A DNA stretch of 64,000 nucleotides from Cruorifilaria tuberocauda (Eukaryota; Nematoda; Chromadorea; Rhabditida; Onchocercidae), in assembly GCA_013365365.1 (NCBI GenBank), contig JABVXU010000125.1, forward strand, positions 1 through 64,000, written 5' to 3'. The position numbers were made by a program, and so were the translations under genes. This document shows positions 36,720 through 48,949 of the stretch, one piece after another. The notes beneath the pieces were generated by a model, which had not been told where the DNA came from, did no database searches, and worked only from the letters and a program-made list of their open reading frames with translations. Within the stretch, counting starts at the first letter, position 1. Every line of letters starts with the position of its first letter.

Positions 36720-39428
36720 CTATGAAGATATCAATTTCAACGTCACTGGATCGAACATATCCGGAAACCGATCAAGTTTTTGTGCAAAAACTGTCAGCTG
36801 TAAAAGGAAGTGTTGCCATTATAAAATTTAGACTGTTATAGGATTTAGCTCCAAAATAATCGAAAATACTAAGCGAAGTATTCTTATTTTCGGCATAATT
36901 TCATTACGAATAACAAGAATTACATCCTCGTGTGCAGAACTCGAAATCGAAAGTTCAGCTACGATCGAAAAATTGATTGCAACTGGCTCGTTTGGATCGC
37001 CCGGTAAGTTTTTTAACATTTCCAGTGCATCAAAAACTTGTCCTTTATATAATAAGCAAATCGCCATATTGTTGCATAACTGAAAAATCAAAGGAAATAT
37101 TCAAATGCTGTTGTTTTATTTAAACATGTGTATTGACAAGCGGGAGATAAAAGATCACACATAATTCAGGAAGTGAATTACTGGAATGCATATACAAGGT
37201 TTGCAAAACAGACTAATAAAATTTACGTAAAGCACATTTCTCGTACTCTTTTCATCTAATACAAATATAAGAAGAATGTGACTGTGAAATTACAGCACTT
37301 CAGAAGAAACGAATGAATTAAGATATTTCCGCAACGTTTCGTAAGCTTCGTTATAGTTACCATAAAATATATACTTCAAACACCTAAAATATTTAATTTT
37401 CATTCGTGAAAATGCACTATTCACTGAGAAGAAGATGAAATTTAATAACTTATGCAGAAGAAAACCTCTAAGCCGCAAAGAATTCTAAATAAAACATCTT
37501 AACGACTGAGCGACATGCCTGTGTAAGATTTGATCGTCACAAGCTGATGTTTTAATTTCATTCGAATAATATTTTAAGTTCTTTTGATCACCAATAGCCA
37601 CCGCCATTCTCATTAACATTAGTTTAAGAGCTATTCGTTGCTCACAACTCAACCCATCTGCTTTTGACAAACGATTATATAGGATCATAGATGTTGAATA
37701 CTCCTATAATGCTAGAAATTATTTTTGATAAAAGTATTTGTCATGTTTGACATACAATGATTGATTTATCCTTTTGCAGTCGGTCGATCATCGACCTGCA
37801 AATATTTTTCAAAGGATTTATTGCATTTCCTCCATCAGTTCAAAAAAAATTTGCTAAACAAACAACCTTTAGAAAAAATAAACTACGAGCACGCATTTTT
37901 TGCACGGCCAACAAACGATCTTCCCATATCTTGAAGAAATGCTCGCTTTTGTTCATTGAATTGTCCAGAACCTATAACGTTAGATTTCGTTGATTCAGCT
38001 TTCTAATACAACTAATTTCATTGCAAAAATAAAGAAATTTGGGAAAAAATGCAACCGGTATGTTACTTTGTTAACATTTTTCTCCAGCTTGTCAATTCTT
38101 TCTAAAGTTGCCCATGGATTAGAAGTGAAGCGTAATGCCTCGGCATGGATTAAGCGCATACTGAATAGCACTAAACTTCCTAAAACTAGAATATTTAAAA
38201 AACAAATCCCAATCTCTTCCTTTAAATGATGAGAACAGAGAGAAAAAAATTTGATGACATTAATAATTTTCAAAAATTCAAAATCGTTTCATCCGCTACA
38301 TGCCATCGTCACGAAATATGGCACTTATAAAAATCTGAGAATAATTTGCAATATTAGAATACACGCCTTTGGGACTTCCTGGATAGAGATTGGGATAATA
38401 CTGATAGAACATATCTGGTGCATCGAGTTCCTCGAATGGTATCAGTTCGTCATTCAACAATGTGTACAGTTTCAAAGCCATAAGCAACTGCAAACGGCAA
38501 GCCCACACCTACGACAAAAATTAAAATGAAAAATTGATAAAAATTTACTCTGTAAGTTATACTTTATTACTTTATAGCTTATATTTGTATACACACCAGT
38601 AAAAACCATTCATGTCTACACCATCTATTAGGGAATACGAACCAAGCACAAATAACAAAAGGATAGAAGAAAAATCGGCGATAACATGCAGCAGAAAAAC
38701 TGTCTATCCATATAAATAATAGACGGAGTGAACCTTAAAACTGTATTCCGTATTGTTCGAAGGCTGGCCAGCCCTCCCAAACCCTTGATTGACTTCTGTC
38801 AACAATTCAGCAGTTAAATTAACCGCAGCTCGAAGATGCCCATCGGCCTACAAACTTTCAATATTTAAAATTAACATCATACTGTAATGCCATAATGACT
38901 ATTGTCTTTTATAAAATTATGTACGCACGGCATGCTTAACTCCTTTTCCTTTTATTACTAATGAACAAAAATGTAAAACTGCTTTTGAAAAAAATTATCC
39001 ACAATATCCATGAAAAATGTTTTTTATTAAAAGAATTTTTTAAAAATTCTGGTTCAGCCAATTAAGCAGAGAATTTTATCAGAAAATAAAAATTAACAAT
39101 GAGCAAATGGACGCCGTTCATATCCTTCGAAACTGACGGTCGAGCGACAGTTTTGCTAAACTTCTGCTCCAGTGTTCTGGCCATTAAATCAGGGAAAGCT
39201 GAAGTTGCCCTGCAACAAAATAAATCGACTTCGCTGCAAACCTTTCAATACAAAACCCGATAAAACCACCCAAATTAGAACCAAATACACGAAGTTATGA
39301 ATTCACTATATGGATGCTTACTTCAAACCAGGCATGGTGTAGTAATTATCAAACTTAGCCAATGAAAGCGCTTCTTTCAACCTATCCGAATCAGGCCAAT
39401 CTTGCATGTTGCCATCAGGAATCTCCAT
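36720..39428 (-). CDS. trappc12: TRAPP complex subunit 12 (TRAPPC12)
   Basis: Ten exons join in phase: 39322-39428, 39113-39209, 38734-38847, 38367-38508, 38076-38179, 37867-37971, 37507-37703, 37299-37383, 36924-37079, 36720-36797; 394 residues. TRAPPC12 is a TPR-repeat subunit of the metazoan TRAPPIII tethering complex, which acts in ER-Golgi and autophagy traffic. Family blocks seen in order: KFDNYYTMPGL, HLRAAVNLTAELLTEV, VWACRLQLLMALKLY, FEELDAPDMFYQYYPNLYPG, SMRLIHAEA, IWEDRLLAVQKMRARSLFFL and a C-terminal TPR with NNMAICLLYKGQVFDALEML. The protein is shorter than human TRAPPC12 because the human N-terminal low-complexity half is absent. The ATG at 39428 is three bases behind an acceptor-like GTTCCAG. 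The exon end at 38367 is followed by GC rather than GT. The API5 gene lies upstream on the same strand. Confidence 0.93.
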
Positions 39429-39433
39429 TTTCT
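39429..39433 (-). other. Probable trans-splice acceptor of TRAPPC12
   Basis: On the minus strand GTTCCAG ends three bases before the ATG (CAG, AAA, ATG). No coding exon precedes it between here and the API5 stop, so spliced-leader addition is the simplest reading. Confidence 0.45.
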
Positions 39434-40143
39434 GGAACCCTAGACTGTTACAATTCCTCAGCAATGACTCGAAATGAATTCATCTTAAAAATCCGAAAAC
39501 TGAAATCTAAAAAAACTGGTATTCTGGTTGTTATAGAACATCTCAATAGCGAACTTATGCTCTGACGCCTTATGAAAAGACATTGTAGATATCTTCCCTT
39601 CGTTGGTGCATCTTTTATTAAGAACCATGGAGTTCAGATTCGACTCGTGAACAAATACAAACAATATCATGGAGAATTTCAGAATGTAAGAAAACTGATT
39701 AGAGCATATAGTCGAAAAAAGGACATCGACGATACACAAATGCCATAAAATGACATTTTTATTTTAAAAATACTCTTCCTCTTGCAAAAGTTTATTAGCC
39801 ATTGCGTTCCATAATCATCGAGCTGAAGAATATCGCTACAACAAAAAATATGTAAATAAAAAATGTGCAGTACATAAATGGCCCGTAAACAACAACTAGT
39901 AGGGAGACCAGTGATTTCAAATTTTGAACAGTTTAATGAGAACGCTCATCAAAATTCTGGATAATACAACGATTGCAGTTATAACATATGGATTGTGAAT
40001 AGGCACTTATGTACAAGTCATGCCAAGTATAACTAATTCTATGCATGTTGACTAAAAACAACAGCAAAAAAGAAATTAAAATAGAACAACCATAACAGTG
40101 AGTAGAGATCAGTACTAACAATAATTTTGAATAAAACAAAAAA
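39434..40143. other. Spacer between API5 and TRAPPC12
   Basis: About 710 bases separate the API5 stop from the TRAPPC12 start, both on the minus strand. No independent gene is seen. The frames 39485-39739 and 39933-40187 have no domain. The spacing would fit either an operon with a long intercistronic region or two independent genes. Confidence 0.45.
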
Positions 40144-43100
40144 CTAGCGTCGACTGAAGCGACCTCCTGCACTATTCTTTCTACCACCTCGACTTAGCAT
40201 GCCTGAAAGACATAAAATTTTGTTTCACATGAAATAAATCCCTACGATTTTTTTTTGAGATCTGTACAAAATTTATCGAATTGTTTCAAATCTCGTAAAT
40301 TAATTTAGAAATTCTCCAGCTAGTGAAATATGCTGCACCTGTATCAACTTGATCGATGGCTATGATAACAAGAAAATCAACACGAAGTTTTACATTAATA
40401 TGAGACTTGCACTATACGATAAGTTGAAACACCACGAAATTTGAGCCCAAAATAAATTCGAACACTCACCACTATATTTTCCACCAGGTGGCACATAGAC
40501 ATCAGGAAGAGGTCTTTTTCGTTTCTGCTCCGTTTTATCTTCCCATTTGTGGTTTCGCTTTCTGAAGAATTCTTTATAATTTGCAGCTTCGAAAATAATA
40601 TTGCTTTAAGAAAGTACCACAAATAATTGAAAATATACCTATTTTCTATCTTCCAGCTTGGTGTTATAACAAAAACAAAAGAAGGAGATTTGTGAGCAAG
40701 CATTTTTGTGAGATAAAGAGTGTTTTCTGCCATTTTCAGGGAATTTTGTTGAAATGAAAGTTGATTTGCATCTCGTTTGGAGGGTTCCAACTTACGTATC
40801 TTTTGTAATTCAGAATTGGCAGAAATGATATATTGCTGCAACAACCGACCCAAATAAATGATTCTGAAAAATCCTGCGATAAATATAGTCATATCAGTGG
40901 AAATATATAGTGGCGTTTAAATTTCATCTTTCGATATATAATATCTTTATTTTTCCACATATAATCACAGATAATGCCAATTAAGTGCAAGCAGGACGGC
41001 ATAGCATCATTCCTTACACCAATCAACATGGCGCACAGTATCTTTTGCTTTGATCAGAGTTATACAAGCTTTGATAATGAGTTCATGTTAAATATTTAGC
41101 AACTCAGAAAAACCTTTTTCGCCAATTAGCTGAGTCCTTGTTGTGTTCCAATGCATAATCAAAAGCTGTTTTATCTGTTCTACAGAATGATGCAAAAGCT
41201 AAAGATGTTGTTTCCAATTCGCTAAGACGTAATTCTTGCTTCAAAGTGTTCACGTCTCCCACATTTGTATCGGAACGTTCTGATGGCAGTGAGGGAATCA
41301 GCTTCTAAAAATCGGAAACATTTATTGGACCAAATTCATTAAGAATCCATTAAAAATAATTAATTTCTTGTGAGTAGTACCAACAGTAATGATCCCAACT
41401 TACTGAGATGTAATTCAAGTAGAACATGAATAAAAAAATACTTATTTAAAACCAACCGAAAAATAATCTGACAGAATCATTAAATCACTGCGCTCTAAGG
41501 ATTTCGAAAACGGAGCAAGCTCAACCAGAGCTCGCAAAAATCTAATGCGTAACGCTGCATCTACTTCTTCAAGCACAGGAATGCCTTTAGATATCATAAA
41601 GTTCACCAGTTCAGTACTTCGATAATTGACCTAGAGTAATGTATATTAAATTTTTAGTTTCACAATTTTTTAATGGAACATGAATATCAAAAGGCAAACT
41701 GTGGATAAAAAGAGCGTGAACGGTGCTACTGTCTAATAGAGCTCGCTGTTTTTAATATTACAGAACCAACCGAAAGCAATAATTGCGCTCGTTCAACGAA
41801 ATATAATATCTGGTCGAAACGTTGAGGATCATCAACCTGTAAGTGAAGAATTTATTATATTACTGCAGTAGACTCATGACAAAATGTGGTAATTTATTAT
41901 TTCAAGGATATAATTTGAAATTTAGATTTCCCATTACTGATCATCAGCGCGGACACAATCTTCAAAAAAACAGTAACTTATGGATGTTTTTCTAATTGTA
42001 AATTCTGTAATTATTAATAGAACTGTTTAGAAAAATACAGGAAATGGTTCGTTAATTTGCATTTGATCGACAACGATTTTGTACAATATCATGCGTCCTT
42101 TTGCCGTTCGGAAAAACTCCAATGAGCGCATAAAATTAAAAATTAAATCGAACTCTACAGCTGTGATATCTTTAAGCACCTGAAAAAATCAAAAAATAAA
42201 TTTTTAGTTAATGATGCAGAAATGACCACAATAGAAATATTTGATAACAGTATGCTTACCTCCCGGATGTGATGTTCGATGGATAACATTAAGTCCTCAT
42301 TCATCAAATGAATCGGAATGTCACGCACATGCAACTGGATGAATTTTAATAAGCGCAAACGTACTGATTCTTCCTCCGATTTCACAACATTAACAAATAT
42401 CGCAGAAAGCACATCTGCATATGAGTGTTGCTCATTAAAATTTCTATAAAATCCTTGAAGTAAGGTGGAGAATTCTTAATAGCTCAAAAAAATTATTACA
42501 ATCCAAAAAGCTCTTATCTGTGTATGCCATAACGTTTTGCATTTATAAAGCATTGACCCTTTGGATGAGATTTCAGGAACTGAACAAGAACGTTGGTCAG
42601 CATGGCTATTTCCTGAAGTTCGTCCGTCTGCTGCAGCATCTGCGACAGTACATCCGCAATTTTATCAACAAGTTCTCCAGATTTGACTACATGTGCTACT
42701 TCGCGAATCACTGCCTTCCGGATCTACAACCACATTCGACATTTAATTGAAAGAACAAAAAGATAAACGGGATTAACAATCACGAGTCAATAAATAAATG
42801 ATGCAATAAAACAGATACGTCAGGGTCTCGATCTTCCAACAGTGAAACAAGTGAATAAAATGCCACAGTTCGTAGATCCGTGAAATCTTGCCAATATCGA
42901 ACGATCATATGAGCACAAAGCTTTTTCACCTTCCCATCGTTACCTTTGGTACCCGAAATGAAAATTTTGTAATCTTCGGCATTCTGCAATTTTATGAACA
43001 CCTTTCTTATGTCACTAAGAGATACTCAACTCGAGTTTGCTAAATCATCATTATTAAAGCGTCTGCACCTCAAACGAATATTAATTTCGCCTAATAAATC

Positions 43101-43281
43101 ACAACGTGCAGTGCTTCTTACAACACACTTTCGGCTAACCATTTAACAAATAAATTCGTAATTGTGGAAAACATCCTGGATGCATGAATAATGAATGAGA
43201 AAGCTAACAGATAACCTTAACTTGGGCCCTATCCAGACGTTCGCATGCATCGTAAACATCATCAATTGTTGCACTACTCAT
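40144..43281 (-). CDS. api5: Apoptosis inhibitor 5 (API5/AAC-11)
   Basis: Eleven exons join in phase: 43216-43281, 42819-42983, 42558-42723, 42260-42414, 42039-42179, 41771-41836, 41457-41630, 41114-41304, 40639-40863, 40470-40561, 40144-40202; 499 residues, close to human API5. API5 is a nuclear all-helical HEAT/ARM-repeat scaffold with anti-apoptotic and RNA-related roles. Supporting blocks in order: MSSATIDDVYDACERLD; KVKKLCAHMIVRYWQDFTDL; IRKAVIREVAHVVKSGELVD; QMLQQTDELQEIAMLTNVLV; VLKDITAVEFDLIFNFMRSL; a leucine-rich stretch (YLGRLLQQYIISANSELQKI); the TPSWKI block; then a basic NLS-like KRKRPLP and the family's C-terminal VYVPPGGKYSG. The tail ends in an Arg/Gly/Ser-rich piece (RGGRKNSAGGRFSRR). 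The start is the ATG at 43281, preceded by AAAAG. TRAPPC12 lies downstream on the same strand. Confidence 0.95.
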
Positions 43282-43847
43282 CTTTTAAACCTTTTTTCAG
43301 AAAAGCCTACAGTAACAGCAACAATAGATTTCCCTGAAAAAACTTTTAAACAGTGACTCGTTTGACTGCTTCCTATTTTTCAGCATGGGATAGTAAAAAT
43401 AAGGGATAGTCACCATTACAGGAACTTAAAAATGCAAAGATAACGATGATTATCAGGATGACACAACAGAACGCAACCTAAAGACCTGCGACCAAAATAC
43501 ACAGCAACAGCAGCAACAAAATTTAATTGAGCAATACGTAATACCGTGGGTCCAGACTCAAGAGTAAGTGTTCGGGCTAGAGATAAGCGGAGCTATTTGG
43601 AAACCTGATAAAACCGATGATTTGAAACAATCTTGATACTTTGATCTAATTTCAGAAACGCCGGGATGATGAGTGTTTGGACCTAATCTTTCTCACTGCG
43701 CTTCATCGGAAATATGAAAGCAGATAAATGATGTTGGTTAAGGATGGATATTATAGGAAATGCAACTAGTCGATATTAGCACCACTTGTACATCAATTAT
43801 GGCCTTAGGTCAAAGACCTTGAACTACTGGAACTCCAGATGAAGTAA

Positions 43848-43877
43848 CAAGAAACAAAGAAACAAAGAAACAAAGGA
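43848..43877. repeat. Short tandem repeat, 8-base unit AAACAAAG
   Basis: Roughly three and a half copies of AAACAAAG occur in a row upstream of API5. Confidence 0.6.
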
Positions 43878-44259
43878 AGCGCCACCACTAGTCCGACTCT
43901 TACGCCTCCTTCCTATCAACGTACTCTGTAGCTAATCGTACCTGGCAACAGCAATTCTGACCCCTTGCTTGGGTCAGGATGCGATATCCCACAAGTTTCT
44001 AGGTGGCGTGGAGGTATAGATTCATCTTTTGTTGATTCATGACATTGTTTCTTAAAAATCTTTGTTGCTCTTGTGTCTTTTCTATGCTCTTTTACTTTTT
44101 ACTCTTTTACTTAATCAATGCTAACAATAACTTGACTTTTCGGTATATCTTAATCTCTCCTTTCTTTATTGCGTTTTCTGCAATCGTTTCTTATTTTTTA
44201 TTCGAATCTTTCCCATTCTTTTGTATTTTCCATCCTGTTAGCAAAGAAATGAAGTTTTT

Positions 44260-44309
44260 ACATTCTTTCACAGAATCTGTAAGTAACAGCAGATTCTGTG
44301 AAAGAATGT
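44260..44309. repeat. Perfect inverted repeat, 19-base arms, 12-base loop
   Basis: The left arm at 44260-44278 (ACATTCTTTCACAGAATCT) is exactly complementary to the right arm at 44291-44309. The loop, 44279-44290, is GTAAGTAACAGC. RNA from either strand would fold into an uninterrupted 19-bp stem. Confidence 0.9.
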
Positions 44310-44821
44310 GATAATTTTCTAGAAGTTATGAGGGATACGAGATGACCTTTCTAGTTCTTTGTGATCTATTTTTCCAGCAGGATATCTATGAAATCTTTTA
44401 AATATTCTCGGAATTGTCCAGGAATCGACAGGACAGTAGAATTTTGAGGTAGAAATACTAGGATTAAAAGTCGAATAATGAAATCGGAAAACAGTAAATT
44501 TTCCAATCGAATTTGAAATTTTTCAATATTCATATTCACTTCCTCTTTGTTTAGTTAAGTTTCACACTAAATAAATGAGGGTTAGCTCTGTTTTGGGATA
44601 ACCAGGAAATTCGATTATGAATCGATTCTACCATTCACTATTTTCAGGTAACAGCTTACTTTGTTTTGTTATTACAATCGTCCAATTACAATGAATGTTT
44701 TGGAATTGTTTGGATTCGATTTTAGTACAACGCTTACTGAGACTCAAGAACTTACGAAAGGTTTTGCTATAATTATTTTTTTGCATAAATTCAGACTAAC
44801 CACGACGTCGAACTCACATTT

Positions 44822-44874
44822 CCTTCATTTGTTTGCTTTTCCGTTCGGTTCACGAACGGAAAGACAAATGAAGG
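44822..44874. repeat. Imperfect inverted repeat / hairpin with a short apical loop
   Basis: CCTTCATTTGT, a four-base left-arm insertion, then TTTCCGTTCG pair with CGAACGGAAA and ACAAATGAAGG around the loop GTTCA. The stem is about 21 bp with one internal bulge. It lies about 500 bases from the perfect inverted repeat and about 600 bases upstream of the first recognised RUFY-like exon. Confidence 0.75.
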
Positions 44875-45464
44875 TATAGCATAATAGATGTACGATTCAA
44901 ATTCGTTATGCTAATTCTCACCCTCTATTTAGTCGCTATATGTAGAGATTATATAAGAAACGGTGGAACATTTTACAAAGTTTATAATTATAATGATAAC
45001 TACCGCTTGATGAGCGATTATAGTATGAACTAGATTGATTAACCTTATCATTTTACGTTTTACGGTCTTATCGTTTTTTGTATAATAGACATTGGTAAAT
45101 TTCATCATTAACCATGCAATAGTTAAGATTTTGACTACTAAGCATTGTTATCATCAATTTCCTAAAGGAAAGGACAACAACTGTGTTAACATATATTGAC
45201 TCAATGGTTCTTCCATAATTTTGATGATGGATTTATTATGTGCTTTATTTTGCAATGAAAAAGTGGTATCTACAGCGTTATGAAACGTGAGCTTAGGTGA
45301 TTCACTTTGAACTATAACTGTTATTAATCAAACAATAATCGATTATTATTGTTTATTCCAGAGTAATCGGTTATACCGGATAACAATGGTTGTTGTTTGT
45401 GGAATCATGATGATTTACTAAAAAAAGTTTTATTATTTTTCTTCATAGGTTTTATCGTTTTTAG

Positions 45465-48400
45465 ATTATGAACGGTCCAATTTGCTGTTAATCACTAGAT
45501 TGGTGTTGCGCGTATTTTTGGATGAAAGTATGCGTTCGCGACATCGTATTATCAATGCCGAGATACGTTCACTTACTGACCTTTTCGTCATACTTGAAAA
45601 AGTTTTATGGCATGGTTTTAGAAGTTCAGGTTTCAGAACTTTTTATACTTTAAATGTAAAACTTTTTTCAGGATCTGTTGCTAAAGTAATTGTAAGAGAA
45701 AGTTTAAGTGATAATTTATATTTTTCATTATAAAAATGAAAGTAGGTCTCGATGACCCTAGAAATTCATTTGAATAATGTCAATATTGAAAGGTTTTTTT
45801 GTAGATAGCTCTCTATATATTGCGCAATTGATTTATTTGAGATAATAAGTATTATTAGAGTTGGATTTGTGCTGTGATAGATCCATATTTGACCTTTTTA
45901 TAGTCCAGAAAACAATGATAGCACTGCGTGCCCCCGATTCCGAGTTATGGAGCTGTCTTGGTAAAGTTGCAAGCGTAAATGCAGATATGAATGAAAGTTA
46001 TCAATGCATTGACTGTCTTGATAAGATCACGTAGGTTTTTTTTTTGGAAATCGGATCACGAATAACAGTAAATATGTATTTTTGTGCGCTATATTTTGCG
46101 CAATATCGGAAATTCATTTGCAGAACTCCTCTGCTTCGTATTCGAGCCTTCATGAGACTAGCTGTCATGCAAAAGAAACTTGGCAGCTATTTCGAAAATT
46201 TGATCACTTCAAGCTACATCAGGTATGAAAATTTATTGTTTTCATGCAAAGATATTTTGCAGTTGTCTTCAGATGTCAAAACTTCATGAAAATGGATCTT
46301 GATTCACACTTTATTTAGATTAAGAGTAAAGTATGATTCATTTCATATGTATATAAAGTATTATTGTGTTTGCTCGTAAGACATGTGGATTAGCAGAATA
46401 TGATATTTTACAAAATTTTTTCCGGGACTTTTATGAACCATGGGCATTGATCCGACATGACGAATGCATCGGTTTATCCGGAGCACTGATGGCACTTTCG
46501 GTTCTTGATTGCAATCTGGTGTTAGATCAGGTACAACTAGGAAACCAACCCACGTAAGTTTCAATTCCCGTTGACGTAGTTTCTTTGTTATTCAGTTGTT
46601 TTTTTCATTTTTCCTTCTTTACTCATGATTTTTATGCGGACCCTTTATGTTCGAAATGCGAAACAAGTGTATTAAAGAACTGTTGAACTCTCGGCGTATG
46701 TCTGTCTGCCAAATATATCGAATAATACTAATGAAAATGAAACTGATTTGGCCGATGTAAAGTCACTGGAACTTGTTCTTGATCAAAAAAATTATTTAGA
46801 ACAACGAAATCATTATTTGGAGTAAGATTTTCATATAAATTTATCCAATGAAATTTCTCCCATGATCTTTCCAAATATATTGGTTTTGATGAAGCAGTAA
46901 TTCATTGTGCTTAAAGCTTTGACAAATGAACTTTCTCCCTTAGTTCATTTTTTTTATCTCATAATTCAGTGTCATCGCTATAGATTGAAAGTGGCTGAGT
47001 TGAAGACGAAACTGGAAGAACTCAGTCTGTCTACTCTTAATAGCATCAGTGTAAGATATTTTATAATTTTTGGGAATGTAATAGCTTTGATTTATCTTAA
47101 ATCAGAATTTCTGAAGATGAGTGAATAAATACTTTGAATTCTTCTTTTGCGGTGAAACATAAATGCATTTGAAATATCGAGAATAATTTTTCCAGTTAGC
47201 TGAAACTGCAGCGGAAGATGCGTCCAAGGTGACTAGTGAGCATATTGCTACAGCGGAAGTACTAGAAAGGGAAAAGTTTGTTTTTGTTACTTTTCTGTTT
47301 CAGATACTTGGTTCAACTTCTATGTAATATCAATTGCATTTCAGAGCGGAATTAGCTCAGTTAGTATCTGAAAAAGAAGATTCCGTACGAATTTTACGGC
47401 AGCAACTAGCAGATACGAAAAAAGTAAACGTTGATTTGTATGAAAAAATTCGTATTGTGGAAGGAAAATGTCGACAGCTGGAAAAAGACATGATCAGTGC
47501 CAATAAGCGATATCATTATGTAAATTTCTTTTCAATAATGAAATTATTAAAGATTCATGGATGTACCATAAGTTTTCGTTTGTGGTTATAATTAAATGAA
47601 TATTGAAGTTAGTATTAAATCAAATCGACTTATTGAGGAGAGAGAACAGCAACAGCAAGTGATTGATATACTGAATAAGAAAAATTCAATGCGTGAAATG
47701 GATCTGGAACATGAAGCTGGGACTTCGGAGATGCTGAAAAAGGAGTTAGCTGATAAAACTGATGAGTACATGCAAACATTGAGTGTACTGGAAAAGAAGC
47801 AGGTGAGAAGGTCAAAATTTCTAAAGTGCCAATTTTCAATTCCAAATTCAAAGAAGCCTTTATGTTCCGCATGTGAAAATGAAACATTTGATGTACATGA
47901 ATGTTTTCAGCAGGAATTGGCAGTTGCAAATGATCGACTTGGAAAATTGCAGCGTCAGACTTCCGAATTGAATGAAAAGCTGAAACAGTTACCTGTGATA
48001 AAACAGGTCTGCTTTATTTTTTGCTTAAAATATTGATTGCTGTTTTGGTTTAAAAATAACGGTGGGTGCATATTTGTTCACTGGTTTGGTATTTTGAGTG
48101 TCACTTTCCATGATGAAGCTCTTCAGCACGTGTAAACTTCCAAGAACTGACAAAAAAAACTATCGCACCAATGAAATACGAAAAAGTCAGTATTTTGTTC
48201 TGTATCCGTTCACCTATCATTACATTTAATGATGGACTAATGTTACATTATCATTATTTTGTTTGCAATAAAGACTTTTTTATTTTGGTTATTTTTTTAG
48301 GAGTTTGAAGAATTGGCTGTCAGTTACAAATATAAAAGTGAGAAACTGGAGGATTGTGAAAAAGCTCTAGAAGAACTTGGAGGACATCTCTCAGAGTATG

Positions 48401-48949
48401 TCATTAGTCCATACTACATCGAATTTAGCACTGACGTTGTGCATAAAATTTTTGACGGTCTGAATAAAATATAATTGTTTCAGATCAAAATTGAAAGTAG
48501 TTGAATTGAAAGAAGAATTGTTGCCTCTTTCGGAAGCTGAGTGGGAAAAAGATGGCAATGTCTTGAATTGTAAAGGTTGCAATTTGCAATTCAGTATGAG
48601 TAAACGGAAGCATCATTGCAGGTCGGTCCGAAAATGTACTTTATAACAATTTTTCAGGGAATAGACGGTCAAATTGTGCTTACATATTTATATGGAGGGT
48701 TTGCAAATGTTAATTATGACCGATATTTTGAAGAATATCCATTAATAAGCGTGCATTTTGTTTTAAAAAATCAGGAATAATGTCTGTTCTAGGAACTGTG
48801 GCTCTATATTTTGCAATTCATGCACTGATGCGCGTGTTAAATTGCCTTCTAACGCGAAACCAGTACGAGTTTGTTTGCACTGCTACAATTTGTTGCGCTC
48901 GAGACATAATTCTTCATTAGAGGAAAATTCGTCACTTAATTCTTTTTAA
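45465..48949 (+). CDS. RUFY-like protein: RUN domain, coiled coil, FYVE finger (5' end not resolved)
   Basis: Recognised exons: 45465-45623, 45904-46030, 46124-46222, about 46380-46553, 46678-46821, 46984-47050, 47196-47275, 47345-47519, 47638-47802, 47911-48006, 48301-48395, 48484-48621, 48793-48949; about 555 residues. The RUN domain is in the first four exons: YERSNLLLITRLVLRVFLDE, RIRAFMRLAVMQKKLGSYFE, NFFRDFYEPWALIRH and SVLDCNLVLDQ. A long Glu/Lys-rich coiled coil starts near LDQKNYLEQRN. The C-terminal FYVE finger has all three signatures: WEKD, KRKHHCRNCG and VRVC, with CxxC zinc ligands. RUFY proteins bind PI3P on endosomes through FYVE, and small GTPases or motor adaptors through RUN. 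The first exon begins in phase 1, so an upstream coding exon is missing. The 46222/46380 junction does not close in frame with GT-AG signals. An AATAAA signal lies at 49192. Confidence 0.9.

Larger units (their letters stand above)
43282..45464. other. Intergenic; two hairpins and an 8-base tandem repeat
   Basis: This gap lies between the divergent API5 (-) and RUFY-like (+) genes and should hold the API5 promoter and the unresolved 5' exon(s) of the RUFY-like gene. The open frames at 44039-44311 and 44661-44879 end within or next to the inverted repeats and look non-coding. Confidence 0.45.
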
